Shown: in pieces, positions 17,830 through 26,386 of the stretch
Position numbering within the stretch: the stretch's first letter is position 1
Layout: each line of letters begins with the position of its first letter
Assembly (NCBI RefSeq): GCF_900215215.1
Contig: NZ_OBDR01000002.1
Coordinates: 186,001-250,000 of the forward strand
Direction: 5' to 3'
Origin: Methanohalophilus euhalobius
Lineage (GTDB): Archaea > Halobacteriota > Methanosarcinia > Methanosarcinales > Methanosarcinaceae
Length of the DNA: 64,000 bases
Program-made: the position numbers and the translations under genes
Notes under the pieces: model-generated
What the model saw: only the letters and a program-made list of their open reading frames with translations
The model's database searches: none
Told to the model about the DNA's origin: nothing

Positions 17830-18930
17830 TTATTTTTTTGATGGCACCGTTAGTGTAAATGTCGTTCCTTTTCCTAATTCACTTTCCACCTTGATTTTAC
17901 CTCCATACCTTTCAACAACTTTTTTGACAATGTATAAACCAATCCCAGTATTCCCGGTACTTCCAGCCTTGAAATTTTCATCAAATATTTTGTCAAGGAT
18001 ATCTTTTTTCATCCCAGCCCCGTAATCCCTGATACTGATCTCACTATAGTCTTTGTTAGGGGATATCACAATATCCATTTTTTCTGTTTTGCCATGGTTA
18101 ATGGCATTTCGAATCAGATTGTCAATTACAGAACTGAATGCTTCATCAGCTACAATCTTACCGTAACCGCTAATATTGAACTGGATGGGGTAATTGGAAC
18201 TTACTTCTTCTATTATTTCACGGGTTTCATATACTGCAAGTTTGCCTCCTTTGGATACCGTATATTCCAGATTTTTCATGTCATTAACCAATTTTATACT
18301 GGCTTCTACAGATTTCATGACTTTGCTCAGATAAGTAAAATCGCCCTTTTTTTCTGACAGGTATGTTGCCATCTGAATCACGTTTAGATGATTCAATATG
18401 TCATGGCGCAATATTCGATTGATTACCTGTAAAATATCCTTAATTTCAGTTTGTTGAATTTCTATCTTTTTTCTTTCAGCAATAGAGTGAATTACCACTA
18501 CATACCCACTTGTTATTCCGGATTTTTCTTCAATTGCAGAAATACTGAGTTCTACAAAAAACGGTTCCTGGCTATAGGAGAAAAGTAATAGTTCTTTATG
18601 ATGTAAGGGAAATATGCTTTCCTGCTGTGATAATGTAAATACACCATTTTCAGAATTTGATGTTGTTTCTTTAAATTGCAAAACTTCATCGATTGGTTTG
18701 TTGATGATGTCCTGGTTATTACCAATAAAAGAGAATGCTTTTTGATTAACCAGTGTAATAATAAAATTCTCATCTGTCACAATTACAGGATCTGCAATAT
18801 TTTGAAGTGTGACTTTGAATCTCTCTATTTGATATTCCAGATTTTTATTTGTCTTTACAAGATCACGTTGAGTATTTACTAACTCATTATTCAACTGTGA
18901 CATCTGATCATATATTTCACTGTCATCCAT
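17830..18930 (-). CDS. Soluble PAS sensor histidine kinase
   Basis: A 366-residue cytoplasmic kinase. An N-terminal coiled coil (1-36) is followed by one PAS domain (about 37-153), a phospho-acceptor helix with RHDILNH (His176), and an ATPase domain with N box LIRNAINHG, G1 DYGAGM and G2 NTGIGLYIVKK. There is no membrane segment. The RHDI-NH acceptor form is common in methanogen and haloarchaeal kinases. It starts 74 bp after the end of a cobalamin-binding sensor-like protein on the same strand, so it is the likely output partner of that protein. No response regulator lies nearby. Confidence 0.85.
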   Translation of the reverse strand: MDDSEIYDQMSQLNNELVNTQRDLVKTNKNLEYQIERFKVTLQNIADPVIVTDENFIITLVNQKAFSFIGNNQDIINKPIDEVLQFKETTSNSENGVFTLSQQESIFPLHHKELLLFSYSQEPFFVELSISAIEEKSGITSGYVVVIHSIAERKKIEIQQTEIKDILQVINRILRHDILNHLNVIQMATYLSEKKGDFTYLSKVMKSVEASIKLVNDMKNLEYTVSKGGKLAVYETREIIEEVSSNYPIQFNISGYGKIVADEAFSSVIDNLIRNAINHGKTEKMDIVISPNKDYSEISIRDYGAGMKKDILDKIFDENFKAGSTGNTGIGLYIVKKVVERYGGKIKVESELGKGTTFTLTVPSKK

Positions 18931-19004
18931 GCCTATCCCTTCACAAGAATATACAAATCCGGCTTCTTCTGCTATGTTTATTTCAGCAACAAATCACTCA
19001 AACG

Positions 19005-20102
19005 TTATTTCCTGTCAAATAATTCATTTGCCAGCGCCACCGACTGCTTTGCATCCGGAGCATAGAGATCCGCACCCACTTTTTCCCATAATTCAGGATC
19101 GATGTTGAATGGATGTCCACCTACCATGATAGTTGTATTTTCCAGATCTTTTGAATTCCTCAATTCCTGAACCAGTGCCTTTAGCTTATGAACATTGATT
19201 GAAAGGGTAGCAGAAACAATAACAACCTGCGCATTTGTATCATTAACTGTCTGTATTATACTTTCTGCAGGCGTATTTGCTCCCAGGTAATAACTATTCC
19301 AGCCATCCATCTCAAAGAAGTCTGCAACCATTCTCACGCCCAATTCGTGTAATTCATTACCTATGCAGGTAGCCACAACGGTCCTATCCTTATTTCCCTG
19401 TGAAATCATTTCTGGATAAAGCCGGGACATAATGTGTTGAGTTGAAGCAGTAATATAGTGTTCTTTGGCAACGCTTATCACGTTGGTTTGCCAGAGTCTT
19501 CCCACTTCATATTGTGAAGGCTGGAATATATTAAGATAGATATCTTCTATAGTCGCTCCTTTTTCAAGAGCACTGAAAATTAAGTCGGATGCAGCATTCT
19601 TTTTTCCTTCAATAAGCAGGTCAATATATTTGCCTGCTAATTTACCATAATATGTATTTCGATCAATATAAGATACTGTATCATTTTCTTTTTCTTCAAA
19701 TGCCATTAACCCGGCATCTAGATATTCATGTATAATATCTGCTTCTTCCTTTGTAAACTGGTTTTCAGCAACTTTTTCGGAAACAACTTCTTTTATAATC
19801 TGAAAGTTTGTGATCAGGTATTTTTCCGGAATTCCCAGGTTATGCATAAGGACTTTGACCCATTGCATGTAATCCAGGAATAGAGGTTTACTATGAACAC
19901 AGATAGCTTCTCCCAGGTAGAATATGTGATATCTACAATCCTGCAATGACAGTTTTTTTCCTTTTTTGCCATACTTTGCAGTCAATTCGGGTTGCCGGGC
20001 ATATTGTCTTTCGACAACCTTTTCTGAAAGAGTGTTACAATTGGTATACAAAAATTGGCCCATTGATGTACATTTTTCAGGTATTGTATTACTGAGTTGC
20101 AT
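19005..20102 (-). CDS. Cobalamin-binding protein with photoreceptor-type W-x9-EH motif
   Basis: A 365-residue protein. Residues 1-135 form a helical N-terminal region of unknown family (DYMQWVKVLMHNLGIPEKYL). Residues 150-235 look like the helical cap of B12 proteins and 238-365 like the Rossmann B12 domain. The cap has Trp204, then nine residues, then Glu214-His215, the signature of CarH-type light-sensing cobalamin proteins. The Rossmann domain has E-x-H-x-x-G (Glu250, His252, Gly255), a close variant of DxHxxG in which His ligates cobalt. There is no DNA-binding domain, so the signal probably goes to the kinase encoded next. A role as a methyltransferase corrinoid protein is less likely because methyl-carrying relatives lack W-x9-EH. 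Confidence 0.75.
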   Translation of the reverse strand: MQLSNTIPEKCTSMGQFLYTNCNTLSEKVVERQYARQPELTAKYGKKGKKLSLQDCRYHIFYLGEAICVHSKPLFLDYMQWVKVLMHNLGIPEKYLITNFQIIKEVVSEKVAENQFTKEEADIIHEYLDAGLMAFEEKENDTVSYIDRNTYYGKLAGKYIDLLIEGKKNAASDLIFSALEKGATIEDIYLNIFQPSQYEVGRLWQTNVISVAKEHYITASTQHIMSRLYPEMISQGNKDRTVVATCIGNELHELGVRMVADFFEMDGWNSYYLGANTPAESIIQTVNDTNAQVVIVSATLSINVHKLKALVQELRNSKDLENTTIMVGGHPFNIDPELWEKVGADLYAPDAKQSVALANELFDRK

Positions 20103-20193
20103 ATTTTATCCCGGGGTTTTATTTCCTAATTCAGTTTAAGCGGCAATGTAGTATGGCTATAAATCTATTTTTATAAAAGAATAAGTTGGCCTT

Positions 20194-20197
20194 TTAC
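20194..20197 (+). other. Predicted IS605 target site TTAC
   Basis: TTAC directly precedes the inferred left end at 20198. AAAG (20222-20225) sits at the foot of the left hairpin. The IS608 pairing of TTAC with AAAG is the same. Confidence 0.55.
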
Positions 20198-20225
20198 GAC
20201 TAATGGGGCGTAGGGGTAGAGAAAG

Positions 20226-20245
20226 CCTATGACTTTAGTCATAGG
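20226..20245. repeat. Left-end hairpin of the IS605 element
   Basis: Perfect 8-bp stem CCTATGAC/GTCATAGG with loop TTTA, recognised by TnpA in this family. Confidence 0.75.
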
Positions 20246-20314
20246 ATGAATCGTACCCCACTCATTTAGTTAATCACAAATGTTATATAGATGTCAGACA
20301 TATAATACATTATC

Positions 20315-20716
20315 ATGGCAACAGAGAGATGGAAACATAGCAATACAACGGTGTATAACATTGGTTTTCATTTAATATGGTGTCCTAAATATAGACGCAA
20401 TGTTTTAGAAAATGAGATTGAAGCACGTTTAAAGGAACTTCTCTATAATAAAGCAGAAGAAATCGGAGTAATCATTGAAAAAATGGAAATAATGCCCGAC
20501 CACGTTCATCTATTTGTGAAAACTACACCTACAATGAGTCCTCATTGGATTGTTCAACAATTGAAGGGTTATACATCTCGTATTTTAAGACAAGAATTTT
20601 CAGAAATGAGAACTAGACTCCCGACATTATGGACTCGAAGCTACTATTGTGAATCTGTAGGTCACATTTCGGAAACAACGGTTAAAAAATACATTGAGGA
20701 ACAGAAAAATAAATGA
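20315..20716 (+). CDS. tnpA: IS200/IS605 transposase TnpA (HUH tyrosine type)
   Basis: Single-strand transposase of 133 residues, the normal length. The metal-binding HUH motif is in IMPDHVHLFVK (about residue 60) and the catalytic Tyr is in TTVKKYIEEQ near the C-terminus. The N-terminus FHLIWCPKYRRNVL is typical. The reading frame is intact, so the element may still be mobile. The last codons overlap the start of tnpB by 4 bp. Confidence 0.95.
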   Translation: MATERWKHSNTTVYNIGFHLIWCPKYRRNVLENEIEARLKELLYNKAEEIGVIIEKMEIMPDHVHLFVKTTPTMSPHWIVQQLKGYTSRILRQEFSEMRTRLPTLWTRSYYCESVGHISETTVKKYIEEQKNK

Positions 20717-21765
20717 TACTCACATACAAAATCAAGCATCATCGAGATTTTTCCGATGAACTAAAAAAGGCTAAACAAGTAGCCCACTATGTATTAGAGC
20801 ATCATCCGCATTCAGCTAAATTCAGTTCCAAAGATGTAAAACAATTCGGATTAAAATCAGTGATGAGCAATCAGATTATTCGTAAATACGGGCGTAATAA
20901 GAAGATAAAACGTGTCAATAAGGTTAAATTAACAATCCCTAAACAGGGAATCCAGTATGCCCCTGCATCACAAATTATCAAAATAACAGCATTGAAATTG
21001 GAACTTAAACATGAAATCCCCATCTACTTCGACACTATCAATCAGATTGAAGTAGATAACGAATATCTCTTTGTTTCTGTAACCCACAAAGAAAATTCAG
21101 AATATGAAGCTACAGAATGGTTAGGAGTAGACCGAAATACTACAGGTCATATAGCAGTCGTAGCATCTCCTGATACTGGAAAAATTATGAAACTCGGTAA
21201 ATCAGGACAACATATTCATGAAAAATACAAACATATCCGTAAAAATCTACAAAAGAGAGGTAAATATCGAAAAGTAAAACAACTCAAAAACCGTGAAAGT
21301 AGAATCGTCCGAGACATTAACCACAAAATTAGCAAGAAGATAGTGGGTAATGCCTATGAAAATGGCTACGGAATCAAGCTCGAAGAACTCAAGGGCATCC
21401 GTAAGAACAAGAAACAAGCAAAGTCATTCCGTTATTCCTTGAATAGTTGGTCTTTCTATCAGTTCCAAATGATGATAGAATACAAAGCCAAACTACTTGG
21501 AGTTCCTATCGCTTATATCGACCCTGCATACACTTCTCAATCATGTAGCAGATGCGGTCATATAGGGGACAGAAATGGCAAAAACTTCCAGTGTCCTTCT
21601 TGTGGACACGTTGAACATGCGGACGTTAATGCAGCTTTCAACATTGCATTATCTCCAAACATAGTTCGATTTGCTACAGAAAGTGATGTAGCAAAGGGGA
21701 ATACTGGTATCCCCAAAGCGGCAATGATTAGAAAGCAATCAACCGTAGAACCCCACGCACTTTAG
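20713..21765 (+). CDS. tnpB: RNA-guided nuclease TnpB of the IS605 element
   Basis: A 350-residue TnpB, the compact ancestor-type relative of Cas12. RuvC residues are intact: Asp140 (LGVDRNT), Glu224 (KLEELKGI) and Asp304 (HADVNAAFNI). The zinc ribbon has Cys278, 281, 294 and 297. In this family TnpB cuts DNA next to the target motif, guided by RNA from the right end of the element. The gene ends in TAG inside the right-end hairpin. It is the only TAG-terminated gene I read in the window; if TAG is decoded as pyrrolysine here, a fraction of TnpB would be extended by nine residues to TGA. Confidence 0.93.
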   Translation: MILTYKIKHHRDFSDELKKAKQVAHYVLEHHPHSAKFSSKDVKQFGLKSVMSNQIIRKYGRNKKIKRVNKVKLTIPKQGIQYAPASQIIKITALKLELKHEIPIYFDTINQIEVDNEYLFVSVTHKENSEYEATEWLGVDRNTTGHIAVVASPDTGKIMKLGKSGQHIHEKYKHIRKNLQKRGKYRKVKQLKNRESRIVRDINHKISKKIVGNAYENGYGIKLEELKGIRKNKKQAKSFRYSLNSWSFYQFQMMIEYKAKLLGVPIAYIDPAYTSQSCSRCGHIGDRNGKNFQCPSCGHVEHADVNAAFNIALSPNIVRFATESDVAKGNTGIPKAAMIRKQSTVEPHAL

Positions 21766-21782
21766 TCGTGGGAGTATGTCAG
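21630..21782 (+). ncRNA. Predicted omega (guide) RNA of the IS605 element
   Basis: By family rule the guide scaffold comes from the 3' end of tnpB through the right end, with the guide in the host DNA just past 21782. The right-end hairpin overlaps the tnpB stop as expected. The 5' boundary given is only approximate. Confidence 0.4.
21752..21772. repeat. Right-end hairpin of the IS605 element
   Basis: CCCACG (21752-21757) pairs with CGTGGG (21767-21772); inside, AC pairs with GT leaving a bulged C at 21758. The loop TTTA is shared with the left-end hairpin. Confidence 0.75.
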
Positions 21783-21877
21783 CAACAATTGAATGTAAGA
21801 GATTTTCATCCCGGGTATTATGTGGTAAATAATTATATACCTCCAGATTGCTTTTCTTTATGAGGTCTAAAAGGCAC

Positions 21878-23272
21878 ATGAATTAGGTATACAAATACGA
21901 TGTAATTATTATCGGAGCCGGACCTGCCGGGATGTTTGCAGCCAATGAACTTTCCGGTCATGGTTTGAAAATCCTGGTAATTGACAGGGGCAGAGATGTC
22001 GAAAAGAGACATTGTCCTATGGAATCCGTTCAACACTGTATGCACTGTACCCCCTGCAATATCATGTGTGGAGTTGGCGGAGCGGGGACATTTTCTGACG
22101 GGACCCTGAATTTAAGACCGGATACCGGAGGAGATCTTTTAGAATTCACTCATGATCAGGAGAAGGCATGGGAACTTGTGGATTATGTGGATAATATATT
22201 CCTGCAGTGTGGTGCCACAGAAAAAATGATCTCACCAAAGGGAGAAGATGTAGAACAACTACAACGCCGGGCTGCGTCGGTGGGAGCAAAATTCATCGAT
22301 ATAAAACAACGGCATATAGGAACAGATAACGCACCTGCTGTTATTGGGAACTTTAAAAAGAGACTTGATGAAAATGGAGTGGATTTTCTCCTGAATACTG
22401 ACGTGAAAGATCTCTGGATTGAGAACAATGTCTGCAGGGGTGTTTTTCTGAATAACGGCAGGACAATAGAATGCAGTTATACGCTTCTTGCACCCGGCAG
22501 GATTGGGGGAAAATGGGTCAATGAAATGGTTGATAAACATTCCATTGATGCCCGGTTTGCAGGTGTGGACATCGGCGTTCGTGTGGAGGTTCCTGCAATC
22601 ATAATGGATCCTGTGACCAAAATTAACCGTGATCCGAAATTCCACATCCAGACCCGCAAATATGACGATTTCATACGTACTTTCTGTACCAATGAACACG
22701 GTTTTGTTGTCAGGGAAGAGTATGAAGGATTCATTGCCATCAACGGGCATTCAATGCATGACACGGTTTCTGAGAATACCAATTTCGCATTCCTGGTACA
22801 TATCGAACTGACAAAACCCATTGAAAACACAATAAAGTATGCCAGGTCGGTGGCAAAACTGGCAACCACCATAGGAGGAGGCAAACCTGTCCTCCAGAGA
22901 ATGGGAGATCTGAGAAGAGGGCGGCGTTCCACTGAAGCGCGTCTTACAAGAAATCCGGTGGTGAATACCCTAAAAGATGTAACGCCAGGAGATATTTCAA
23001 TGGCCATGCCGCACAGAATAGTTATGGATATCATAGAGGGACTGGAAACCCTTGACAGGATCATCCCCGGTGTGGCTTGCGACTCCACCCTTCTCTATGC
23101 TCCGGAGGTCAAGTTTTATTCCATGAAAATACAGGTTGACGGGAATATGCAATCAAGTACCAGGAACCTGTTTGCAGCCGGGGACGGAGCAGGATTGTCC
23201 AGAGACATAGTTAATGCTTCTGCAACCGGAATCCTGGCGGCAAGAGGAATATTGGAAATATCCGCCCGGTAA
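21878..23272 (+). CDS. FAD-dependent dehydrogenase with in-frame TAG at codon 3 (possible pyrrolysine)
   Basis: A flavoprotein of the uncharacterised COG2509-type dehydrogenases (464 codons from ATG 21878). The dinucleotide-binding motif DVIIIGAGPAG lies upstream of the first Met after the TAG (21932), so translation must start earlier. The only standard start in frame is ATG 21878, with GAGGT at 21862-21866; its third codon is TAG (21884-21886). No ATG, GTG or TTG lies between the TAG and the GAGPAG loop. Later features are HCMHCTPCNIMCGVGGAGTFSDG, here cited as a Cys-rich stretch followed by GVGGAGTFSDG, and the C-terminal FAD loop LFAAGDGAGLSRDIV. Explanations: TAG read as pyrrolysine, a rare non-standard start, or a sequence error. 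Confidence 0.75.
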
Positions 23273-23283
23273 CAATTACAGTT

Positions 23284-23658
23284 TTAGTTCCCGGCTGTTT
23301 TTCCAACACCGCAATACTTACAATCGGAAACACTGCAAAGCGGATTGTCAAACTTCCATTTGAGACCCCATCCCTTGATTTCCTTGATTATTTCGATAAA
23401 TTCCTGTCCACTTTCACTTAACGAATAGAAGGATTTTACAGGGATGGCCGAGGAATCAATTTTCTTTTCGACAAGTCCATGTGACTCAAGTTCCTTCAGG
23501 CGGGTAGACAGCATTTTTGGTGTAATATCTCCCAACATTGCTTTGAGTTCATTGAACTGTTTCTGGTATCTATCTCCTTTATGCAATTCCAGTAGAATAC
23601 ACAGCGTCCAGCGTTTGCCAATTATGTCCATCATCTTGTAAAGGGTGCAATCTTTCAT
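23284..23658 (-). CDS. HxlR family transcriptional regulator
   Basis: A 124-residue winged-helix regulator: IGKRWTLCILLEL, TPKMLSTRLKELESHGLVEK and YSLSESGQEF are the usual HxlR blocks. An N-terminal Cys (MKDC) sits where YodB-type redox sensors have theirs, and the C-terminus adds C-x4-C-x2-C (CSVSDCKYC), enough to hold a metal or Fe-S cluster. It is divergent from the second hcp gene, with an inverted repeat between them, so it probably controls hcp in response to nitrosative or oxidative stress (inference). Confidence 0.85.
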   Translation of the reverse strand: MKDCTLYKMMDIIGKRWTLCILLELHKGDRYQKQFNELKAMLGDITPKMLSTRLKELESHGLVEKKIDSSAIPVKSFYSLSESGQEFIEIIKEIKGWGLKWKFDNPLCSVSDCKYCGVGKTAGN

Positions 23659-23681
23659 AGTATCTAGTTAGAAACCTTCTA

Positions 23682-23690
23682 TTATATAAA
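23682..23690 (-). promoter_or_regulatory. TATA box for the HxlR gene
   Basis: TTTATATAA on the minus strand, about 25-30 bp before the start at 23658, suggesting a very short leader. Confidence 0.4.
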
Positions 23691-23710
23691 CCAGTATCCT
23701 AATAATACTT

Positions 23711-23727
23711 AGTATCAAGAAGATACT
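23711..23727. promoter_or_regulatory. Probable HxlR operator
   Basis: AGTATC-AAGAA-GATACT, a perfect 6-5-6 dyad just upstream of the hcp TATA box. Further AGTATC half-sites lie at 23659 (next to the regulator's own start) and near 23693. The position suits control of both divergent genes. Confidence 0.5.
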
Positions 23728-23734
23728 TTGCTAG

Positions 23735-23742
23735 ATATAAAT
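23735..23742 (+). promoter_or_regulatory. TATA box for hcp copy 2
   Basis: ATATAAAT 41 bp before ATG 23776, overlapping the edge of the GATACT dyad region; leader about 15 nt. Confidence 0.45.
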
Positions 23743-23775
23743 GTTGCAAAATATCTATAAAGTGTGGAGGAAAAT

Positions 23776-25464
23776 ATGTTTTGTTACCAATGTGAAGAAA
23801 CAGCAAAAGGAGAAGCCTGTACAAAGGGTGGAGCATGCGGGAAATCAAATGAAGTTGCAGATCTGCAGGACCAGCTTATTTATATGCTTAAAGGTCTTGC
23901 CGCTGTCAACCAGAAAGCAAGAGACACAGTTCCCGAAAATCCGGGACTGAAAACCCGATTAATAAATGCCCTGAAAGGAAATGAGCAAGAGGAAGGAGAA
24001 CCAGAAGATTATATTGATTCCCGTTTCATGGAAGAAGCCCTTTTCTCAACAGTAACCAATGTCAACTTCAGTGCCACTGATTTCAAGAAGTGGATTCAGG
24101 ATGCATATGATAAAAGGGAACAGATTAAATCCGAACTCCAGGCACATGGAGTGGACCTGAGCGAACTTCCACAGGCTGCAACGGTCAACCCGGATGAACT
24201 TGGAAACACGGATTCAGTCAGCATCCTGGCAACTGAAAATGAAGATATCAGATCCCTGAAAGAATTACTGGTATATGGTCTAAAAGGTATGGCTGCTTAT
24301 GCATACCATGCCCGTGTGCTTGGTCACAAAGATAAAGATATTGAGGCTTTTGTTGACAGGGCACTGGTAGCCACTCTTGATGACTCCCTGTCAGTAGATG
24401 ACCTCACAGGCCTGGTGCTGGAATGTGGAAGTTTCGGTGTCAAGACAATGGCAATGCTGGATGAAGCCAATACTGCAGCCTATGGCCATCCGGAACCCAC
24501 AGAAATTAACATTGGAACCGGGAACAATCCGGGAATCCTTATCAGTGGGCATGATCTGAAGGACATGGACCAGCTCCTGAAACAGACTGAAGGCACCGGT
24601 GTCGATGTATATACCCACGGTGAGATGCTTCCTGCCAATGCCTATCCTGAATTTAAGAAGTACGAACACCTGGTGGGCAACTACGGTGGGTCATGGTGGC
24701 ACCAGAAAACCGAATTTGAAAAATTCAATGGTCCTGTACTTATGACCACAAACTGTCTTGTACCACCCAGGGATTCCTATTCAGACCGGATATTCACAAC
24801 AGCAATGGTCGGATTTGAAGGACTCAAACACATCGAAGAGAAAGAAGACGGTACAAAAGATTTCTCTGAAATCATTGAAATGGCAAAACAATCCAGACCA
24901 CCCGTACAACTGGAAAATGGCGCAATACCTGCCGGATTTGCACACAATGCCGCCCTTTCAGTTGCCGACAAGATCGTGGATGCAGTAAAAGCCGGCCAGA
25001 TATCCCGGTTTATTGTCATGGCAGGGTGTGACGGGAGACAGCACGACAGGGAATATTATACTGAATTTGCAAAACAACTGCCACAGGATGCGGTAATTCT
25101 TACAGCAGGTTGTGCCAAGTATCGGTATAATAAGCTGGACCTGGGAGACATTGGCGGTATACCCAGAGTACTGGATGCGGGCCAGTGTAATGATTCCTAC
25201 TCACTGGTTGTCATTGCCCAGAAGCTGGCTGAAGCCTTTGAACTGGATGACATAAATGATCTGCCGGTTTCCTACAATATTGCCTGGTATGAACAAAAGG
25301 CAGTCCTTGTCTTGCTTGCCCTGCTAAGTCTTGGCGTCAAGAACATTGTACTGGGGCCGAGATTGCCGGCGTTTGTTTCCCCGAATGTGTTAAACGTGCT
25401 GGTTGAAAATTTCAACATCAGCAAGAACACAACTGTAGAAAATGATCTGGGGAGGCTGCTCTAA
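23776..25464 (+). CDS. hcp: Hybrid-cluster protein (hydroxylamine reductase), copy 2
   Basis: A 562-residue paralogue of the protein at 15661-17280, with the same Cys 3, 6, 15, 21 cluster motif and the same hybrid-cluster segments ([56 protein letters not shown]). It is longer because of an insert around residues 60-80 ([18 protein letters not shown]). The start ATG 23776 follows GGAGG (23766-23770); a GTG at 23764 is the alternative. Its likely regulator is the divergent HxlR gene. A cupin gene follows 32 bp downstream. Confidence 0.93.
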   Translation: MFCYQCEETAKGEACTKGGACGKSNEVADLQDQLIYMLKGLAAVNQKARDTVPENPGLKTRLINALKGNEQEEGEPEDYIDSRFMEEALFSTVTNVNFSATDFKKWIQDAYDKREQIKSELQAHGVDLSELPQAATVNPDELGNTDSVSILATENEDIRSLKELLVYGLKGMAAYAYHARVLGHKDKDIEAFVDRALVATLDDSLSVDDLTGLVLECGSFGVKTMAMLDEANTAAYGHPEPTEINIGTGNNPGILISGHDLKDMDQLLKQTEGTGVDVYTHGEMLPANAYPEFKKYEHLVGNYGGSWWHQKTEFEKFNGPVLMTTNCLVPPRDSYSDRIFTTAMVGFEGLKHIEEKEDGTKDFSEIIEMAKQSRPPVQLENGAIPAGFAHNAALSVADKIVDAVKAGQISRFIVMAGCDGRQHDREYYTEFAKQLPQDAVILTAGCAKYRYNKLDLGDIGGIPRVLDAGQCNDSYSLVVIAQKLAEAFELDDINDLPVSYNIAWYEQKAVLVLLALLSLGVKNIVLGPRLPAFVSPNVLNVLVENFNISKNTTVENDLGRLL

Positions 25465-25496
25465 AGCCTCCCATCCCCTCTATAGGAGAATTTAAT

Positions 25497-25835
25497 ATGC
25501 AAATCCGATACGTAAAAGATGCCGAGCAAAAAAAGAATCCGCATGGTGCAGATGTGCGAAAGATGTATGCATCAGACCATGGCCAGGCAATGCACATAAC
25601 CCTTGAACCAAAACAGTCTCTGAAAAAACATATTACTCCGGTGGATGTGTTTTTCTATATACTTGAAGGCAAGGCCAGAGTTGAAATTGGCGATGAAGCC
25701 GAGATTGTGGAGAAGGATTCAATTATTGAGAGTCCTGCAAAGATCCCACATCTGGTAGGTAACGCAGGTGGCGGAATTCTGCGTTTTTTGGTTGTGAAAA
25801 TGCAAAAGCAGGAAGAATCTACCCAACTCCTGTAA
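25497..25835 (+). CDS. Small cupin domain protein
   Basis: A single-domain cupin of 112 residues. The metal-binding barrel motifs are partly visible: KKHITPVDVFFYILEGKARVEIG (described here by its His, the YILEG turn and the Gly) and the second block PAKIPHLVGNAGGGILRFLV with its His. Cupins this small bind a metal and a small ligand; no substrate can be named. GGAGAA at 25485-25490 gives a ribosome binding site. It is probably co-transcribed with hcp and may serve the same stress response. Confidence 0.8.
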   Translation: MQIRYVKDAEQKKNPHGADVRKMYASDHGQAMHITLEPKQSLKKHITPVDVFFYILEGKARVEIGDEAEIVEKDSIIESPAKIPHLVGNAGGGILRFLVVKMQKQEESTQLL

Positions 25836-25843
25836 TTTATTTT

Positions 25844-26200
25844 TTAGATATAATATTCCACTGAAAACCTGTATATTACGTGCAACTTTTCCAGGGAGCG
25901 CACTTCTATTGATGGCATGTCACTATCAGGCGTGAAACCCGTTTCTTCAAAATCCACGAAAATGACATTGCATTTGATGTTTTCATGAAGTTTTTCCATG
26001 AAATAACTTGCTTTTTCCATAATTCTTTGGATCAGTTCCTCTATCTGGTCTTTTGTAAAGCTGTCACAGCAGGCGGGCACATATTTAACTTCAGTGCTCA
26101 AATGTTCGCGGTCATGCAGCGTCATGGAAAATCCATCAATCTGTGCTCCTTTTATTGCATAATCCCCAAGTTCAAAACTCCTGGTAATGGTATTTTTCAT
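25844..26200 (-). CDS. Unknown 118-residue protein
   Basis: I do not recognise this family. It is soluble, with an alpha/beta pattern, two adjacent cysteines (VPACCDSFT), a helix DQIEELIQRIMEKASYFMEK and an acidic loop FEETGFTPDSDMPS. A strong ribosome binding site (GGAGGGT) precedes the ATG at 26200. It is convergent with the cupin gene, the two ends being 8 bp apart. Confidence 0.6.
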   Translation of the reverse strand: MKNTITRSFELGDYAIKGAQIDGFSMTLHDREHLSTEVKYVPACCDSFTKDQIEELIQRIMEKASYFMEKLHENIKCNVIFVDFEETGFTPDSDMPSIEVRSLEKLHVIYRFSVEYYI

Positions 26201-26386
26201 TCTTACCCTCCTGACTTTACTATGTACGTTTTACGTTAAATTGCTTTTCAAAAGAATACAGCCTGAGCAATCCAGTTCCACTCCATGCCACAAAACCGAC
26301 TATAAATCGACAGGTTATATATTTATATAATAGAGTTCTTATATATTTTAGAGACATAATTATACACAATTTTCAGGAGATCATTT

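Larger units (their letters stand above)
20198..21782 (+). mobile_element. Complete IS200/IS605-family insertion sequence
   Basis: About 1585 bp. The left end follows TTAC and has a hairpin CCTATGAC-TTTA-GTCATAGG (20226-20245). The right end has a hairpin CCCACG/CGTGGG around ACTTTAGT (21752-21772) and finishes at TCAG (21779-21782); GAAC (21748-21751) at its foot would pair with TCAG as GAAT does with TCAA in IS608. It carries intact tnpA and tnpB. No target duplication is expected for this family. It sits between the divergent promoters of the B12-protein and FAD-dehydrogenase genes. Confidence 0.85.

Noticed and set aside
22477-23088. 203-codon open frame antisense to the FAD dehydrogenase
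   Set aside because: Lies wholly opposite a well-supported gene; composition rich in Ser/Arg/Pro as expected for a shadow frame, and no ribosome binding site.
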